64,000 nt of DNA, taken from positions 558,001 to 622,000 of the forward strand of contig NZ_CP149798.1 in assembly GCF_037940415.1 (NCBI RefSeq), written 5' to 3'. A program made the translations under genes and the position numbers. A model generated the notes under the pieces. It made no database searches. It was not told the origin of the DNA and saw only the letters and a list, made by a program, of their open reading frames with translations. Positions 42,535-51,047 of the stretch are shown here, in pieces (position 1 is the stretch's first letter; each line of letters starts with the position of its first letter). This DNA is from Streptomyces sp. f51 (GTDB lineage: Bacteria; Actinomycetota; Actinomycetes; Streptomycetales; Streptomycetaceae).

Positions 42535-42928
42535 GCCCGGTTCAACTACGAAGCACGGACGGGGTCACGGGTGGACCGGACACGTTCATCCCGATATCGC
42601 CGTACGGTGTCGGCGCGCCGTCGGATGTCCCGGTCCGATGCCCCCGTCCGACGCTCCGCCTGGCGTCTCCGTCCGGCAGCACCATCCCGTCCGCTGCTCC
42701 GTCCGACGGGGTGCCGGGTGCCCGCCTGCGCCGTCAAGCGGCCGACGCAAGTGACCGGCCCGAGGCCTCCGACCTTCGACATCCGACACCAGGCGTCACA
42801 CGTCAGGCGTCAGACACCAGGCGTCAGGCGTCAGGCGTCAGGCACCCGACACCAGGCGTCAGACCTCCGACCGCGGACCCCCCGCCCCCAGCCCGCAACG
42901 AGGCCCATTCCAACCCGTTAAGCCCCGT
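42535..42928. repeat. Gene-free 394-bp region with CAGGCGT repeats
   Basis: From about 42786 to 42865 the heptamer CAGGCGT or GGCGTCA occurs about seven times, some in head-to-tail blocks (GGCGTCAGGCGTCAGGCGTCA). From 42620 to 42720 short CGTCCG-type motifs recur. The region separates the secreted peptide gene from the sugar kinase. No coding frame with convincing codon bias is seen. Confidence 0.7.
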
Positions 42929-43882
42929 TCAGACCCGAGCCCCAGCCGCCTGCGACCGCCGCGCGAGCGCCGCCGCGGCCGCGCCGACCAGGCCGGCGTC
43001 GGTGCCCATCTGGGCGGGCGTCACGGTCAGCCGCTGGACGAAGGAGAGCGTGGCGTAGCCGGCCAGCGCCCGGCGCAGCGGCGCGAAGAGGACGTCCCCC
43101 GCCTTGGCCACTCCCCCGCCGATCACGGCGATGTCGATCTCGACCAGGGTCGCGGTCGCCGCGATGCCCGCCGCGAGGGCCTGCGCGGCGCGCTCGAAGG
43201 AGGCCACGGCGACCGGGTCGCCGGCGCGGGCGGCTTCGGCGACCGCCGCGGCCGAGGTGTCGCCGTCGGGGCCGGGGCGCCAGCCCGCCTCCACCGCGCG
43301 GCGGGCGATGTTCGGGCCGCTGGCGATGCGCTCGACGCAGCCCCGGGAGCCGCAGGGGCACAGGTCGCCGTCCAGATCGACGCTGATGTGTCCGATGTGG
43401 CCCGCGTTTCCGGTGGGGCCCGCGTGCAGCTGCCCGTTCAGGACCAGCCCGCCGCCCACACCGGTGGACACCACCATGCACAGCGCGTTGTCGTGGCCAC
43501 GGGCGGCGCCCTGCCAGTGTTCGGCGGCGGTGATGGCCACGCCGTCGCCGATCAGCTCGACGGGAAGCCCGCCCGCCGCCTCGGAGACCCGCTCGACCAG
43601 CGGATAGCCCCGCCAGCCGGGGACGTTCACCGGACTCACCGTGCCCGCGGAGGCGTCCACCGGGCCGGCGCTGCCGATGCCCAGGGCCCCGGCCCTGCTC
43701 CACAGCGGGGAGACGACCAGCTCACCGATGACGTCCTCGACGGCGCGCATCACGGTGCCGCCGTCCTCCTGGGCGGGCGTGGGACGCTGCGCGCGCAGGA
43801 GAATCCGGCCGTGGCCGTCCACCAGCGCTCCGGCGATCTTGGTACCGCCGATGTCGAGCGCGGCCACGAGGTCGGTGTGCAT
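42929..43882 (-). CDS. ROK family sugar kinase (glucokinase/GlcNAc kinase type)
   Basis: A 317-aa ROK kinase without a DNA-binding domain. The ATP-phosphate loop is LDIGGTKIAGALVDGHG, the substrate region includes GIGSAGPVD and ELIGDGVAITAAEHW, STGVGGGLVLNGQ is the ROK hallmark, and the zinc site is CPCGSRGCVE. It is expected to phosphorylate glucose or an N-acetyl-hexosamine. Glucokinase in Streptomyces also mediates carbon catabolite repression, but the main glkA is a different locus as far as can be told. ATG at 43882 follows GGGAG. It is divergent from the LacI regulator, which probably controls it. Confidence 0.87.
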   Translation of the reverse strand: MHTDLVAALDIGGTKIAGALVDGHGRILLRAQRPTPAQEDGGTVMRAVEDVIGELVVSPLWSRAGALGIGSAGPVDASAGTVSPVNVPGWRGYPLVERVSEAAGGLPVELIGDGVAITAAEHWQGAARGHDNALCMVVSTGVGGGLVLNGQLHAGPTGNAGHIGHISVDLDGDLCPCGSRGCVERIASGPNIARRAVEAGWRPGPDGDTSAAAVAEAARAGDPVAVASFERAAQALAAGIAATATLVEIDIAVIGGGVAKAGDVLFAPLRRALAGYATLSFVQRLTVTPAQMGTDAGLVGAAAAALARRSQAAGARV

Positions 43883-44063
43883 CAGAGTCAGGTCTCCCAA
43901 GGGGTGTCGTGACGGGCTCGCCGCGGGTCCGGGGTTTCCGGCCGGGAAAGGCGGGACCGGGCCCTGTCGTACGCCGGGCGGGGTACGCCGACGGACCACC
44001 GGGACCGTGCGCCCTGGGGAAGGCGCAGGCCGGAGATTGCGGTGGACAGTGTCTCCCGCATCT

Positions 44064-44075
44064 GACAACGTTGTC
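44064..44075. promoter_or_regulatory. LacI-type operator palindrome
   Basis: GACAACGTTGTC is a perfect 12-bp palindrome with the central CG typical of LacI/GalR operators. It lies between the divergent ROK kinase and LacI genes, about 180 bp from the kinase start and 83 bp from the regulator start. Confidence 0.65.
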
Positions 44076-44157
44076 CAGGCTCTATGCTCGACGCCACATC
44101 CTCATACAACCCCATGGACCTACGCATCCCGTGGACGACAGGACAGGACAGCGCATC

Positions 44158-45195
44158 GTGGCCGAGACCGCCCGCCGATCCGAGAACCGCTACGGAAACC
44201 GTCCCACCATGAAGGACGTCGCGGCGCGTGCGGGAGTCGGTCTCAAGACGGTCTCCCGTGTGGTCAACAGCGAGCCCGGGGTCACCCCCGACACCGAACG
44301 GCGCGTCCAGGAGGCCATCGAGGCGCTGGGCTTCCGCCGCAACGACAGTGCCCGGGTGCTGCGCAAGGGCCGCACCGCGAGCATCGGGCTGGTCCTTGAG
44401 GATCTCGCGGACCCGTTCTACGGGCCGCTGAGCCGCGCGGTCGAAGAGGTGGCGCGGGCGCACGGGGCGCTCCTGATCAACGGTTCCAGCGCCGAGGACC
44501 CGGACCGCGAACAGGAGCTGGTCCTCGCGCTGTGCGCGCGTCGCGTGGACGGGCTGGTCGTGATCCCGGCCGGCGACGACCACCGCTATCTGGAGCCGGA
44601 GATGAAGGCGGGCGTCGCCACGGTCTTCGTGGACCGTCCGGCCGGCCGGATCGACGCCGACGTCGTCCTGTCGGACAGCTTCGGCGGCGCCCGGGACGGC
44701 GTGGCCCATCTGATCGCCCACGGTCACCGCAGGATCGGGTTCATCGGTGACATGCCCCGGATCCACACGGCGGCCGAGCGGCTGCGCGGCTACCGGGCCG
44801 CCATGGAGGACGCGGGGATACCGGTCGAGGACGACTGGATGTCCCTCGGTGTCACCGATCCGCAGCGGGTGCGCAAGGCGGCCGAGGCCATGCTGTCCGG
44901 TCCCTCGCCCGTCACCGCGGTCTTCGCGGGCAACAACCGTGTCACCGTGACCGTCGTCCGCGTCATCTCCGAGTGCGGCCGGCCCGTCGCCCTGGTCGGC
45001 TTCGACGACTTCGAGCTCGCCGACCTGCTGGAGCCCGGGGTCACCGTCGTGGCCCAGGACGCCGCCGCGCTCGGCCGCACCGCCGCCGAACGCCTCTTCA
45101 GCCAGCTCGACGGCAACCTCATCGCCCCGGAACGCATCGAACTCCCGACCCGCCTGATCACCCGGGGCTCCGGGGAACTGCCGCCGGCGGGCTGA
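44158..45195 (+). CDS. LacI family transcriptional regulator
   Basis: A 345-aa repressor. The LacI helix-turn-helix and hinge read TMKDVAARAGVGLKTVSRVVN (core DVAARAGV) followed by LRKGRTASIGLVLEDL. The periplasmic-binding-protein-like ligand domain runs to the C-terminus (DGLVVIPAGDDHRYL, VALVGFDDFELADLL). The GTG at 44158 is chosen; an upstream GTG at 44131 is possible. It is divergent from the ROK sugar kinase and shares the 12-bp palindrome at 44064, so it probably represses kinase and itself until a sugar binds. Confidence 0.88.
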   Translation: MAETARRSENRYGNRPTMKDVAARAGVGLKTVSRVVNSEPGVTPDTERRVQEAIEALGFRRNDSARVLRKGRTASIGLVLEDLADPFYGPLSRAVEEVARAHGALLINGSSAEDPDREQELVLALCARRVDGLVVIPAGDDHRYLEPEMKAGVATVFVDRPAGRIDADVVLSDSFGGARDGVAHLIAHGHRRIGFIGDMPRIHTAAERLRGYRAAMEDAGIPVEDDWMSLGVTDPQRVRKAAEAMLSGPSPVTAVFAGNNRVTVTVVRVISECGRPVALVGFDDFELADLLEPGVTVVAQDAAALGRTAAERLFSQLDGNLIAPERIELPTRLITRGSGELPPAG

Positions 45196-45249
45196 ACCAC
45201 GGCCGCACCGGCTTCCGGTGGCGCGGGACGCGGTCCTGGCGCGGCGCCC

Positions 45250-46554
45250 CTACTGCCCGGAAACCGTCAGATCCCCCCGTCGCGGCCTCGCGAACGTCTC
45301 CAGTTCGTGGCGGGTCAGGCCCGACGCCCGGGAGACCTCCGCGGTGTCCAGGGCGCCGCAGTCCAGGCCGCGCAGGAGGTAGCCGCTGAGGGCCTTGGCC
45401 GTGGCGGGTTCGTCGAGGACGTCGCCGGGGGCGTGGCCGGCGTAGCGGGAGAGGCGGGCCGCCGCCTGTTCGTAGCCCTCGCGGTAGAAGGCGAAGACGG
45501 CCGCGTAGCGGGTCGGGATGTGGGCGGGGTGCATGTCCCAGCCCTGGTAGTAGGCGCGGGCCAGGGCGCGGCGGGTGAGGCCGTAGTGCAGGCGCCAGGC
45601 GTCGTGGACCTTCTCGGTGGGGCCGACGGGCAGGACGTTGGTGGAGCCGTCGGAGAGGCGTACCCCGGTGCCCGCGGCCGCGACCTGCATGATCGCCTTG
45701 GCGTGGTCGGCGGCCGGGTGGTCGCTCGACTGGTGGGCGGCGGAGACGCCGAGGCAGGCGCTGTAGTCGAAGGTGCCGTAATGCAGTCCGGTGGCGCGGC
45801 CCTCGGCCGCCTGGATCATCCGGGCGACGGTGGCCGTGCCGTCGGCGGCGAGGATCGCCTGGCTGGTCTCGATCTGGATCTCGAAGCCGATGCGGCCGGG
45901 TTCGAGGCCGCGGGCCTTCTCGAACTCCTCCAGGAGGCGGACCATCGCGGTGACCTGCTCGGCGTACGTGACCTTGGGCAGGGTCAGGACGAGGCCGTCC
46001 GGCAGGCCGCCCGCCTCCATCAGACCCGTCAGGAAGATGTCGAGGGTGCGGATGCCCCGGTCGCGGACCGGCACCTCCATGCATTTCATGCGGATGCCCA
46101 TGTACGGGGCCGCGGTGCCGTTCTCGTACGCCTCGGCGACCAGCCGGGCCGCGCGGGCCGCCGCCGCGTCCTCCTCGGCGTCGGGGCGCGGGCCGTAGCC
46201 GTCCTCGAAGTCGACGCGCAGGTCCTCGACGGGTTCGCGCTCCAGCTTGGCCCGTACGCGGTCGTACACGGGCCCGGCGAGTTCGTCGGCCAGGCCGAGG
46301 ACGGCGGCGAAGGAGGCGGCGTCGGGGGCGTGTTCGTCGAGAGCGGCGAGGGCGCGGTCGCCCCAGGAACGGACGGTTCCGGCGGCGAACACGTCCGCGG
46401 GGACGTACACGGTGTGGACGGGCTGGCGGGTGCCGGGGTCTCCTGGGTAGAGGCGCTCCAGTTCGGCGTCGACGGGGGCGAGGAAGGCGCCGACCGCTTC
46501 GGTGACGGCGCCCGGAAGGCTCGTCGCCACCTTCTCCTGCTGACCCTGGCCCAT
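45250..46554 (-). CDS. HpcH/HpaI-like aldolase/lyase (DUF6986)
   Basis: A 434-aa TIM-barrel protein of the citrate lyase/HpaI superfamily. Relevant segments are DLRVDFEDGYGPRPD (acidic metal-binding region), TLPKVTYAEQV, IGFEIQIETSQAI (metal-binding Glu) and LHYGTFDYSACLGV. This full-length pattern matches the actinobacterial family catalogued as DUF6986, which resembles malate synthase/citramalyl lyase enzymes. In some streptomycetes relatives lie near allantoin or glyoxylate genes, but none are here. The activity is not established. The inverted repeat at 46571 sits 17 bp upstream. Confidence 0.8.
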   Translation of the reverse strand: MGQGQQEKVATSLPGAVTEAVGAFLAPVDAELERLYPGDPGTRQPVHTVYVPADVFAAGTVRSWGDRALAALDEHAPDAASFAAVLGLADELAGPVYDRVRAKLEREPVEDLRVDFEDGYGPRPDAEEDAAAARAARLVAEAYENGTAAPYMGIRMKCMEVPVRDRGIRTLDIFLTGLMEAGGLPDGLVLTLPKVTYAEQVTAMVRLLEEFEKARGLEPGRIGFEIQIETSQAILAADGTATVARMIQAAEGRATGLHYGTFDYSACLGVSAAHQSSDHPAADHAKAIMQVAAAGTGVRLSDGSTNVLPVGPTEKVHDAWRLHYGLTRRALARAYYQGWDMHPAHIPTRYAAVFAFYREGYEQAAARLSRYAGHAPGDVLDEPATAKALSGYLLRGLDCGALDTAEVSRASGLTRHELETFARPRRGDLTVSGQ

Positions 46555-46570
46555 GCGACACCCTCCCGTT

Positions 46571-46585
46571 TTCCGCAGTACGGAA
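46571..46585. promoter_or_regulatory. IclR-like operator upstream of DUF6986 gene
   Basis: TTCCG-CAGTA-CGGAA is a perfect 5-bp-arm inverted repeat 17 bp upstream of the start codon. TTCCGNNNNNCGGAA-type dyads are typical of IclR family sites, such as those controlling glyoxylate or allantoin genes. No IclR gene is in the window. Confidence 0.5.
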
Positions 46586-46771
46586 TCAACAATCCGTTGA
46601 ACGAAGTTATCCGGCGGGCTTCCCGCGGGTCAACACCCTCGTGGACCGCGGGACACTCCACGGCCCCGCCGCGTTCACGCCCGTCCCGGTCCGTTCGGGC
46701 AGACTTTCCGGGTTCCTCCTTCCCCTCCGGTGTTGCGCGCCCCGTCCCGACCCGCGGCCCAAGGAGCAGCA

Positions 46772-47671
46772 GTGTCCGATTCCAGCAGACCGACCCGTCG
46801 CAGAGGGCTCAGAAACGCGGTCGCCGCCGCCGTCGCCCTGCCCCTGCTCACCACGGCGCAGGCCTCCGCCACGCGCCGCACGCGCCCTCGCCCCCGCCTC
46901 GGCGTCATGACGTACAACCTGCGTTTCGCGAGCACGGCCGAACCCAACAGCTGGGCGGAGCGCCGTCCGGTGATGCGGGAGCTCCTGCGCCGGGCGTCGC
47001 CGCAGGTCATCGGCACCCAGGAGGGCCTGTACCAGCAGCTCCTCGACATCGAGGCCGACCTCGCCCCGCACTACGCGTGGATCGGCACGGGAAGGGAGGG
47101 CGGCAGCCGCGACGAGTCCGCCGCGATCTTCTACGACACCCGGCGGCTGGCCCCGCTCGCGCACGACACGTTCTGGCTCTCGGACACCCCCCGGGTGATC
47201 GGCTCGAACACCTGGGGCGCCGCGCTCCCCCGGATCGCCACCTGGGTGCGCTTCCGTGATCTGGCGGACGGCGGGCGGCGGTTCCACGTCCTGAACACCC
47301 ATCTGGACCACGCGAGCCAGTACGCGCGGACCCGGGCCGCCTCGCTCGTCGCCGAGCGGATCGCCGCGTTCGATCCGTCGCTGCCGTGCCTGGTGACCGG
47401 CGACTTCAACGCGCCGGCGCACCGGAACGAGGTCTACGACATCCTGCTGGGCGCGGGACTCGCCGACACCTGGGACACGGCCGCCTCGCGGAGCCCGCTC
47501 TACGCGACCTTCCACGGCTACGCCCCGCTGACACCGGGCGGCGAGCGCATCGACTGGATCCTCGCCGGGCCCGGTGTCGAGGTGCACCGGGCCTCGATCG
47601 ACACCTTCTCGCTGCACGGCCAGTTCCCGAGCGACCATCTGCCCGTGCAGGCGTCGCTGACCCTGGGATAA
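46772..47671 (+). CDS. Exported endonuclease/exonuclease/phosphatase family protein
   Basis: A 299-aa protein with an N-terminal export signal (RPTRRRGLRNAVAAAVALPLLTTAQASA region; the RRRGL pair suggests Tat) and an EEP-fold domain. Motifs in order: GVMTYNLRF (metal Asn), IGTQEGLYQQL (Glu), FHVLNTHLDH (His), LVTGDFNAP (Asp-Phe-Asn) and SDHLPVQASL (C-terminal His). The family hydrolyses phosphodiester bonds in DNA, inositol phosphates or sphingomyelin; the secreted form could be nuclease or phosphodiesterase. The GTG start follows AAGGAG. The stop codon is closely followed by a terminator. Confidence 0.85.
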   Translation: MSDSSRPTRRRGLRNAVAAAVALPLLTTAQASATRRTRPRPRLGVMTYNLRFASTAEPNSWAERRPVMRELLRRASPQVIGTQEGLYQQLLDIEADLAPHYAWIGTGREGGSRDESAAIFYDTRRLAPLAHDTFWLSDTPRVIGSNTWGAALPRIATWVRFRDLADGGRRFHVLNTHLDHASQYARTRAASLVAERIAAFDPSLPCLVTGDFNAPAHRNEVYDILLGAGLADTWDTAASRSPLYATFHGYAPLTPGGERIDWILAGPGVEVHRASIDTFSLHGQFPSDHLPVQASLTLG

Positions 47672-47675
47672 ACGA

Positions 47676-47709
47676 AGGCCCCCGCGACCTGTTCCGGTCG
47701 CGGGGGCCT
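47676..47709. terminator. Bidirectional terminator
   Basis: AGGCCCCCGCGACC (47676-47689) pairs with GGTCGCGGGGGCCT (47696-47709) around TGTTCC. It lies between the convergent stop codons of the exported phosphodiesterase and etfA. Confidence 0.85.
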
Positions 47710-47727
47710 CGTAGGGCACTGGGGGGA

Positions 47728-48690
47728 TCAGCCCTTGCGGGTCTTGATCTCCTCGGTGAGCTGCGGGACGACGTCGAAGAGGTCGCCGACCACGCCGTAG
47801 TCGACCAGGTCGAAGATGGGCGCCTCGGCGTCCTTGTTGATCGCCACGATCGTCTTCGAGGTCTGCATGCCGGCGCGGTGCTGGATGGCGCCGGAGATGC
47901 CGGAGGCGATGTAGAGCTGCGGCGAGACCGACTTGCCGGTCTGGCCGACCTGGTTGGTGTGCGGGTACCAGCCGGCGTCGACCGCGGCACGCGAGGCGCC
48001 CACGGCGGCACCGAGCGAGTCGGCGAGGTTCTCGATGATCGAGAAGTTCTCGGCGCCGTTGACGCCACGGCCGCCGGAGACCACGATCGCGGCCTCGGTC
48101 AGCTCGGGGCGGCCGGTCGACTCGCGCGGGGTGCGGGCGGTGACCTTGGTGCCGGTGGCCTTGTCGGAGAAGGCGACCGCGAGGGCCTCGACGGCGCCGG
48201 CGGCCGGGGCGGCCTCCACGGCGGCCGAGTTCGGCTTGACCGTGATGACCGGGGTGCCCTTGGCGACACGGGACTTGGTGGTGAAGGAGGCGGCGAACGC
48301 GGACTGCGTGGCCACCGGACCCTCGTCACCGGCCTCCAGGTCGGTGGCGTCGGTGATGATGCCCGAGCCGATGCGGACCGCGAGGCGGGCCGCGATCTCC
48401 TTGCCCTCGGCGGAGGACGGGACGAGCACGGCGGCCGGGGAGACGGCCTCGTACGCGGCCTGGAGCGCGTCGACCTTCGGCACGACCAGGTAGTCGGCGT
48501 ACTCGGCGGCGTCGTGCGTGAGGACCTTCACCGCGCCGTGCTCGGCGAGCGCGGCGGCGGTGTTCTCGGCACCGGAGCCGAGGGCGACGGCGACGGGCTC
48601 GCCGATGCGGCGGGCCAGCGTCAGCAGTTCGAGGGTGGGCTTGCGGACGGCACCGTCCACGTGGTCGACGTAGACGAGAACTTCAGCCAT
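47728..48690 (-). CDS. etfA: Electron transfer flavoprotein, alpha subunit
   Basis: A 320-aa ETF alpha subunit. The N-terminal domain ([10 protein letters not shown]) is followed by the FAD-binding domain with [45 protein letters not shown] and [20 protein letters not shown] accepts electrons from acyl-CoA and other dehydrogenases and passes them to ETF-quinone oxidoreductase in the membrane. It is cotranscribed with etfB, which starts about 885 bp upstream and ends 99 bp before it. The terminator at 47676 follows. Confidence 0.95.
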   Translation of the reverse strand: MAEVLVYVDHVDGAVRKPTLELLTLARRIGEPVAVALGSGAENTAAALAEHGAVKVLTHDAAEYADYLVVPKVDALQAAYEAVSPAAVLVPSSAEGKEIAARLAVRIGSGIITDATDLEAGDEGPVATQSAFAASFTTKSRVAKGTPVITVKPNSAAVEAAPAAGAVEALAVAFSDKATGTKVTARTPRESTGRPELTEAAIVVSGGRGVNGAENFSIIENLADSLGAAVGASRAAVDAGWYPHTNQVGQTGKSVSPQLYIASGISGAIQHRAGMQTSKTIVAINKDAEAPIFDLVDYGVVGDLFDVVPQLTEEIKTRKG

Positions 48691-48789
48691 GGGAATGCTC
48701 TCCTGCGGATTGCGAAGTCTGAGGGGCGGTAAGCGGGGTGGGCCTTGGCCGCGGAGACGGTCCGGGGGCGCGCCCCGGACCCTCGGCGA

Positions 48790-49575
48790 CTAGATGAACT
48801 TCTGGCCCGCGAGGAACTCAGCGAGCTGCTTGCCGCCCTCGCCCTCGTCCTTGACGATCGTTCCGGCGGTGCGCGCCGGACGCTCGGTGGCGGAGTCGAC
48901 CTTGGTCCAGGAACCCCCGAGACCGACCTCGTCCGCCTCGATGTCGAGGTCGGACAGGTCCCAGGACTGCACCGGCTTCTTCTTGGCCACCATGATGCCC
49001 TTGAAGGAGGGGTAACGCGCCTCGCCCGACTGGTCGGTCACCGACACGACCGCGGGGAGGGAGGCCTCGAGCTGCTCGGAGGCGCTGTCGCCGTCGCGGC
49101 GGCCCTTGACCACGCCGTCCTCGACGGAGACCTCGGAGAGCAGGGTGACCTGCGGGACACCGAGGCGCTCGGCCAGCAGCGCCGGGACGATGCCCGCGGT
49201 GCCGTCGGTGGAGGCCATGCCGGAGACGACCAGGTCGAAGCCGGCCTTCTCGATCGCCTTGGCCAGCACCAGCGAGGTGCCGATGGCGTCGGTGCCGTGC
49301 AGGTCGTCGTCCTCGACGTGGATGGCCTTGTCGGCACCCATGGACAGCGCCTTGCGCAGCGCGTCCTTGGCGTCCTCGGGACCGACGGTCAGCACGGTGA
49401 TCTCGGCGTCGTCCGCGTCCTCGGCGATCTGAAGCGCCTGCTCGACGGCGTACTCGTCGAGCTCGGACAGCAGGCCGTCCACGTCGTCACGGTCGACGGT
49501 CAGGTCATCGGCGAAGTGCCGGTCGCCAGTGGCGTCGGGCACGTACTTCACAGTGACAACGATCCTCAAGCTCAC
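48790..49575 (-). CDS. etfB: Electron transfer flavoprotein, beta subunit
   Basis: A 261-aa ETF beta subunit, with the AMP-binding family motif VKYVPDATGDRHF at the N-terminus, DGLLSELDEYAVEQALQIAED, the recognition loop LGVPQVTLLSEV, and VSVTDQSGEARYPSFKGIMVAKKKP. It pairs with EtfA to form the heterodimeric electron carrier of fatty-acid and amino-acid oxidation. The promoter region upstream (49576-49806) has a duplicated 13-bp element and an inverted partial copy that could bind a fatty-acid-responsive regulator. Confidence 0.95.
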   Translation of the reverse strand: MSLRIVVTVKYVPDATGDRHFADDLTVDRDDVDGLLSELDEYAVEQALQIAEDADDAEITVLTVGPEDAKDALRKALSMGADKAIHVEDDDLHGTDAIGTSLVLAKAIEKAGFDLVVSGMASTDGTAGIVPALLAERLGVPQVTLLSEVSVEDGVVKGRRDGDSASEQLEASLPAVVSVTDQSGEARYPSFKGIMVAKKKPVQSWDLSDLDIEADEVGLGGSWTKVDSATERPARTAGTIVKDEGEGGKQLAEFLAGQKFI

Positions 49576-49683
49576 GCCGGCTCTCCTACTGCATCGTCAT
49601 TTCTGGGCTGCCTTCTTTCAGGCAGCATAGGCGCCTGAAGCGGCCGATCCCGGTCGGGGCGGCCCGCGCTCCGAACGAAATAT

Positions 49684-49779
49684 TACTCACCAGTACACCC
49701 AGTCGACGCACACTAAGCAAGCGCTTTGGACTGTGACCTTCGCAACGCTGCGTAACCGGTGAGTAGAACCGGTGAGTAG
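49684..49779. promoter_or_regulatory. Duplicated 13-bp element upstream of etfB
   Basis: AACCGGTGAGTAG occurs twice back-to-back (49754-49766 and 49767-49779). TACTCACCAG (49684-49693) is a near-exact inverted copy of its CCGGTGAGTA core. The three copies frame the etfBA promoter region, about 110-205 bp upstream of the etfB start. They look like sites for a dimeric repressor, perhaps a TetR of the fatty-acid type. Confidence 0.45.
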
Positions 49780-49806
49780 CAATCCTGTTGCCCCCGGCCC
49801 GCGGGT

Positions 49807-50316
49807 TCAGTCGCGCAGGGCGTTGAACCGGCCCTGGTGGTACAGGAGGGGGCCGCCCGGGCCCGAGTGATCACCCTGGACGACCTCCGCCAGGACGATG
49901 CGGTGGTCGCCCGCGGGCACGCGCGCCACGACACGGCACACCAGCCAGGCGAGGACGTCGTCGAGCACGGGAACTTCCTCGGGGCCCTTACGCCAACGGG
50001 TGGGCGCGCCGAACCGGTCGGCGCCGCTGCGGGCGAAGGTCGCGGCCAGCTCCCGCTGGTGCTCGCCGAGCACGTGGACGCCGACATGGCCGGCCTCGGA
50101 TATCGCGGGCCAGCTGGAGCCACCGGTGCCGATGCCGAACGAGACGACCGGGGGCTCTGCGGAGACCGAGGTGAGCGAGGTGGCCGTGAAGCCGACGGGA
50201 CCGCGGTCGCCGGCCGCGGTGATCACCGCCACACCGGCCGCGTGCCGCCTGAACACGGAACGCAGCAGATCGGGTGAGGCGGGCCGTGGGGTGCCGAGGC
50301 CGGATGTGGCCGTCAT
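49807..50316 (-). CDS. Flavin reductase family protein
   Basis: A 169-aa FMN-binding split-barrel flavin reductase. Hallmarks are LLRSVFRRHAAGVAVITA, GPVGFTATSLTSVSAEPPVVSFGI (flavin-binding) and HVGVHVLGEHQRELAATFA, with GDHRIVLAEV near the end. It supplies reduced flavin to two-component monooxygenases (HpaC/ActVB type). No partner oxygenase is adjacent. The ATG at 50316 is preceded by AAGGACAG; the longer upstream frame is Arg/Pro-rich and rejected. Confidence 0.87.
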   Translation of the reverse strand: MTATSGLGTPRPASPDLLRSVFRRHAAGVAVITAAGDRGPVGFTATSLTSVSAEPPVVSFGIGTGGSSWPAISEAGHVGVHVLGEHQRELAATFARSGADRFGAPTRWRKGPEEVPVLDDVLAWLVCRVVARVPAGDHRIVLAEVVQGDHSGPGGPLLYHQGRFNALRD

Positions 50317-50558
50317 GGAGCTGTCCTTCTGCGAGAGCCGGCGGGGGGTTCCGGCCGCGCGGGCGGAACCGGGGGCGTGAGACGGTCCTCGGCCGGTCAA
50401 CAGCCCGGACCGCGCGCGCCCGCGGTGCGGGGCGGGTCCGTGTCGGCGAGCTCGGGGAGAAGGCTGTGCGGTGACATACGGTCAGGCTGACGAGAGGCGA
50501 CGGGCGCAGTCAAGGGCGTACGGGCATGTGGGAGATGCCTCACCATGATCGCCACCGG

Positions 50559-50972
50559 TCAGACGGCCTCGCCGAGCGCCGCGATGACGTCCGCCTTGCG
50601 CGGCTGTCCCGTCGCCCGTCGCACGATCCGGCCGTCGGCGTCGAGCACGAGCACGGTGGGCGTCTTCAGGATGCCGAGGTCGCGTACGAGGTCCAGCTGG
50701 TCCTCGGCGTCGATCTCCACGTGCGACACACCGGGGACCATGCCCGCCACCTCGCCCAGCACCCGCCGGGTGGCCCGGCAGGGGGCGCAGAAGGCGCTGG
50801 AGAACTGCACGAGAGTGGCCCGTTCCCCCAGTGCCTCCCCCAGTTCCACCGCGCCGAGCCGCTTCTCGCCGTCGCGCGCCCTCACCCGTACCCTCCCGCT
50901 CCGCCACCGGTGCAGCACTCCGTAGACACTCGCCACCGCGAGCACCGCCACGCACAACACAAGACCGTTCAT
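50559..50972 (-). CDS. Membrane-anchored thioredoxin family protein
   Basis: A 137-aa protein with one N-terminal hydrophobic helix (about residues 2-20) followed by a thioredoxin fold. The redox site CAPC is in FSSAFCAPCRATRR and the conserved cis-Pro in LKTPTVLVLDADG. The helix would tether the domain to the membrane; orientation is not clear. ATG at 50972 is used; ATG at 50987 has no ribosome-binding site. A GGGAAT-N18-GCTTGT sequence upstream resembles a sigma-R promoter, and its expected start point is at this ATG, so the mRNA may be leaderless. It is divergent from the DUF4395 gene. Confidence 0.83.
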   Translation of the reverse strand: MNGLVLCVAVLAVASVYGVLHRWRSGRVRVRARDGEKRLGAVELGEALGERATLVQFSSAFCAPCRATRRVLGEVAGMVPGVSHVEIDAEDQLDLVRDLGILKTPTVLVLDADGRIVRRATGQPRKADVIAALGEAV

Positions 50973-50979
50973 CACCTGC

Positions 50980-51009
50980 ACAAGCATTCATGAGACCGCA
51001 AAGATTCCC
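50980..51009 (-). promoter_or_regulatory. Candidate sigma-R (oxidative stress) promoter
   Basis: On the minus strand GGGAAT (51009-51004) is followed after 18 bp by GCTTGT (50985-50980). The sigma-R consensus is GGAAT-N18-GTT; the -35 is a perfect match, the -10 is not. It points at the thioredoxin gene. Thiol-disulfide genes are classic sigma-R targets. Confidence 0.35.
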
Positions 51010-51047
51010 GGGGCCTCGGGGCGCTCGGCATACGTAATGCTTGAACC

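Noticed and set aside
45307-47259. Long plus-strand frame (650 codons) across the DUF6986 gene and exported phosphodiesterase start.
   Set aside because: Gly/Val/Arg-rich shadow of the DUF6986 gene, typical of high-GC antisense frames; it also conflicts with a strongly supported gene.
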